DNA of 25,480 nucleotides from Bryobacterales bacterium (GTDB lineage Bacteria > Cyanobacteriota > Vampirovibrionia > Obscuribacterales > Obscuribacteraceae). The stretch spans positions 1-25,480 of the forward strand of contig CAJCHQ010000339.1 in assembly GCA_903970295.1 (NCBI GenBank). Direction: 5' to 3'. The notes under the pieces were generated by a model. It was not told the origin of the DNA. It ran no database searches and was given only the letters and a program-made list of their open reading frames with translations. Within the stretch, counting starts at the first letter, position 1. Every line of letters begins with the position of its first letter. The position numbers and the translations under genes are program-made. Positions 23,133 to 25,480 of this stretch are shown piece by piece.

Positions 23133-24455
23133 TTACTCGCCCGCCACCACCATGTTGAACTTCAAGGTCGGCGAAGAGACGCTACGACGAAGCACCAAAT
23201 CATTGGCCATCTCCGCAGCAGAGAACATCTCCAGAAGATGACCGGCAATAGTGACATTGTCGATCGCCTCAGCCAGCTGACCATTGACGATGCGCCGGCC
23301 GCCTGCGCCCACCGAGTAATCGCCGGTGACCACATTGAAGCCCCTGCCCTTGATCTCAGTCAAGTACAACCCGTCCTTGACCGAGCCTAAGAGCGCCGCG
23401 GGAGTTGGCGCCGCGGAGCCAGGCTTGATGAAGAGATTGGTTGTCTTGAAGCCACCGTTTGGCACGCTCTTCAGCTTACGAGCCGAATAGGCGTCGAGCA
23501 AGTAGGACTGAAGAACGCCACCGTGCACGATTGTGCGGGTGCTTCTAGCCAGTCCCTCATCGTCGAAAGGCGACGAGCCCAGACCCCAGGGCAAAAGCGC
23601 GTCATCGACAATTTCGAGCTCGGGGCAAGCGATGCTTTCGCCCAACTTACCCAGCAGAAATGAGCTCTCCATGTAGATGCTCGGTCCCGCCATCGCAGAA
23701 ACCAGAGAGCGAAGCAGTTCGGCCCCCATATCGGGATGAAAGACGACCGGGTACACACCCGACTTCATCTTGCGAGCCCCGAGCTTGAGCACTGCTTCTT
23801 CAGCCGCCTTTCTGCCGACCGTTGTCGGATCGTCCAGATCGGCGAACCTACGGCTGACTGAGCTGTATCCACCGCTCTGCATTTCGCCTGCGCTCTGAGC
23901 GACAATGCCCAAGCCGAAACTGCAATGGGCTGCCTCATGGGAACGAAAAACACCTTCCGAGCTCGCATAGAAGGTCATGCCGGTGAAACGGGAGCAGGAA
24001 GCCGACTCCGTTTTTGTCACGCGGGGGTCGAACTCGTAGGCGGCCCGCTCGGTCTGCAAAGCCAGCTCCAGCATCTTCGCAGGTGTCAGATTGGCCAGAC
24101 CGGGGTCGACGAGCGGTATCGCAGTCACGGCTTTCGCCGCAAACTCCGCAGCCGGCAAGCCGGCAAACGGATCTTCCTGGAGCAGCTTCGCTTCGGCGAC
24201 TGTCGCAGCGACGACCCGGCGCACACCGGCGACAGTGAAGTCCTTGGTGTTGCCGACTGCCGTTTTGTTGCCGACAAAGATTCGCAATTTCATGCTCTGA
24301 TCGTCGGAAGCTTCGATGTTTTCTCGTTCGCCATTGCAAACACTGACTTCTTCGCCGGAGCTGAAGCTGACGGTGACATCGCAGGCAGTAGCACCGCGCT
24401 TCTTCGCTTCGCCGATCACACGCTCGGTGAGCGCTTGATAGTTGACGTTTTTCAT
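23133..24455 (-). CDS. tldE: TldE/PmbA, regulatory partner subunit of the TldD metalloprotease
   Basis: 440 residues, near the family's usual 450. The start at 24455 has a strong SD (GGAAAGGAG, 24463-24471) and gives M-K-N-V-N-Y-Q-A-L. The frame runs upstream into TldD-overlapping sequence, which is not used. It has the PmbA/TldE layout: N-terminal domain with N-G-E-R-E-N-I-E-A-S (about 41-50), middle domain with S-G-V-Y-P-V-V-F-H-P-D-M-G-A-E-L-L (near 240), and C-terminal G-R-G-F-N-V-V-T-G-D-Y-S-V-G-A-G-G-R-R. The HExxxH zinc motif is absent, as expected for TldE, where H-P-D-M-G-A replaces it. TldE forms a complex with TldD that degrades unfolded small peptides and matures microcin B17 in E. 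coli. The TldD stop is 5 bp upstream, so the two are translationally coupled. Confidence 0.93.
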   Translation of the reverse strand: MKNVNYQALTERVIGEAKKRGATACDVTVSFSSGEEVSVCNGERENIEASDDQSMKLRIFVGNKTAVGNTKDFTVAGVRRVVAATVAEAKLLQEDPFAGLPAAEFAAKAVTAIPLVDPGLANLTPAKMLELALQTERAAYEFDPRVTKTESASCSRFTGMTFYASSEGVFRSHEAAHCSFGLGIVAQSAGEMQSGGYSSVSRRFADLDDPTTVGRKAAEEAVLKLGARKMKSGVYPVVFHPDMGAELLRSLVSAMAGPSIYMESSFLLGKLGESIACPELEIVDDALLPWGLGSSPFDDEGLARSTRTIVHGGVLQSYLLDAYSARKLKSVPNGGFKTTNLFIKPGSAAPTPAALLGSVKDGLYLTEIKGRGFNVVTGDYSVGAGGRRIVNGQLAEAIDNVTIAGHLLEMFSAAEMANDLVLRRSVSSPTLKFNMVVAGE

Positions 24456-24460
24456 GATGG

Positions 24461-25480
24461 TTACTCCTTTCCGCCCACTGTCAGGCCCTCGATCAGAACC
24501 GTCGGGGAGAATACTCCGACGGGGACCGATTGCCCCTTGCCGCAAGTGCCGATGCCGGGATCGTAGGCCAGGTCGTCGCCGACCATCATCACCCGAGTCA
24601 TCGCGTCCGGCCCGTTTCCGGCTATCGTTGCGCCCTTGACGTAGTTGGTCAGTTCGCCATCGCGAATAACCCACGCCTCGGAAGCGACGAAGACGAAATT
24701 GCCGCTGGTGATATCGACCTGACCGCTGCTGAAGTTGGGAGCGTACAGACCGTATTTGACCGATTTGATGATGTCTGCCGGCTTGGACTGGCCAGCGTCG
24801 ATCCCCGTCGTGGTCATGCGCGGCATCGGCGGATAGGCATAGCTCTCTCGACGGCCGTTGCCGGTCGCCTGCATGCCCATCATTCGCGCATTGAGCTGGT
24901 CTTGCATGTAGCATTCCAGAATGCCGTCACGAATGAGCACATTGCGCCGAGTGGGAGTGCCTTCCCCGTCGACATTGAGCGAACCGCGGCCACCCGGCAA
25001 CGTACCATCGTCGATGATCGTGACGAGAGGACTGGCCACCTGCTGACCAATACGGTCTGTATAAGCCGAAGTCTTTTTGCGATTGAAATCGCCCTCCAGA
25101 CCGTGACCGACAGCTTCGTGGATGAGAATGCCTGTCCAGCCATTCCCGAGCACAACCGGCATCACTCCCGACGGTGCTTCCTCAGACTTGAGCAAGCGCA
25201 GAGCAAGCGCCGCCGCTTCACGGGCGATCTCGGTCACGCGTCCCTGGGCAGCGAAGACATCGAAGTCGATGCGCCCGCCGCCGCCTGAGTTACCTGATTC
25301 GCGGCGATTGCCGTCGACAGCCAGACAGTCCACGCTCAGCCTCAGCATCGGCACATCATCGACAACCAGAAGTCCGTTGCTGTTGACGATGGCGATGGTT
25401 TCTTCGCTCAGAGAAAGACTGACCGAGACTTTGCGGATGCGTGAATCGACCGCGAAAGCGGCAGCTTCGGCTTCGCGCAG
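24461..25480 (-). CDS. tldD: TldD zinc metalloprotease, C-terminal part (5' end outside window)
   Basis: 340 codons of an open frame running off the right edge; TldD is usually about 480 residues, so roughly 140 are missing. The codons to the window edge (S-E-E-T-I-A-I-V-N-S-N-G-L-L-V-V-D-D) match the TldD N-terminal domain. The zinc-binding motif H-E-A-V-G-H is encoded at 25103-25120 and the third ligand Cys is probably in G-T-C-G-K-G-Q (24542-24544). G-R-G-S-L-N-V-D-G-E-G-T-P and the S-x-Q-V-D-I-T-S-G-N-F block are typical. With TldE it forms a cytoplasmic heterodimer cleaving short unstructured peptides. It precedes tldE in the same operon, and a likely ATG lies beyond 25480. Confidence 0.95.
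   Translation of the reverse strand: MREAEAAAFAVDSRIRKVSVSLSLSEETIAIVNSNGLLVVDDVPMLRLSVDCLAVDGNRRESGNSGGGGRIDFDVFAAQGRVTEIAREAAALALRLLKSEEAPSGVMPVVLGNGWTGILIHEAVGHGLEGDFNRKKTSAYTDRIGQQVASPLVTIIDDGTLPGGRGSLNVDGEGTPTRRNVLIRDGILECYMQDQLNARMMGMQATGNGRRESYAYPPMPRMTTTGIDAGQSKPADIIKSVKYGLYAPNFSSGQVDITSGNFVFVASEAWVIRDGELTNYVKGATIAGNGPDAMTRVMMVGDDLAYDPGIGTCGKGQSVPVGVFSPTVLIEGLTVGGKE

Noticed and set aside
24456..24914. N-terminal extension of the TldE frame to 24914
   Set aside because: This part reads out of frame through the coding sequence of TldD; the SD and the family alignment place the TldE start at 24455.
1..25480. CRISPR array, tRNA, rRNA or insertion sequence
   Set aside because: No regularly spaced direct repeats, no tRNA cloverleaf or CCA-type end, no rRNA motif and no transposase-like protein were noticed. 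The only tandem repeat is the 39-bp coding one.

Overview
The window is about 25.5 kb of bacterial DNA with moderate GC, compact genes and Shine-Dalgarno-led starts. No rRNA, tRNA, transposase, integrase or CRISPR array is visible. Tad-pilus-like membrane proteins, leaderless low-complexity proteins carrying extracellular-type domains, a tricorn protease and a TldD/TldE pair occur together. By impression only this resembles a large-genome environmental bacterium such as an Obscuribacterales-type (Vampirovibrionia/Melainabacteria) lineage; this assignment is weak because no phylogenetic marker is present.

Region 1 (1-4750, + strand): the 3' end of an unknown gene, then an apparent operon of a MOSC-domain protein, a GH4 glycosidase, a NagB/6-phosphogluconolactonase-superfamily protein with an altered active-site loop, and a BadF/BcrA-type sugar kinase. 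The last three suggest intracellular amino-sugar (GlcNAc/GlcN glycoside) breakdown. A hyphenated palindrome lies just upstream of the operon and a long hairpin closes it.

Region 2 (5064-6179, + strand): a small disordered protein followed by an OmpR-family response regulator.

Region 3 (6240-14470, - strand; transcribed right to left): a membrane sensor histidine kinase, a LysM protein without a signal peptide, a TadE-like pseudopilin fused to a LecA/PA-IL-like lectin domain, a GH26 mannanase-like enzyme on a novel approximately 210-residue leaderless N-terminal domain, a stand-alone copy of that domain, and a SAM-dependent methyltransferase. Divergent from the kinase on the + strand (14602-16999) are a TadG-like protein and a three-TM protein with a SAF/CpaB-like tail. 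Together these look like a regulated cell-surface, adhesion and glycan-interaction locus, and this is the least conventional part of the window.

Region 4 (17501-20815, + strand): a full-length tricorn protease whose four catalytic residues all align, preceded by a highly structured 5' leader and followed by a strong terminator. A convergent membrane-anchored unknown protein with a possible translationally coupled 37-aa ORF lies beyond it (21064-22083, - strand), with its own back-to-back terminator.

Region 5 (22706-25480, - strand): a small three-TM protein, then the TldE-TldD metalloprotease pair, TldD cut by the window edge. Two peptide-degrading systems, tricorn and TldD/E, therefore sit within 5 kb of each other.
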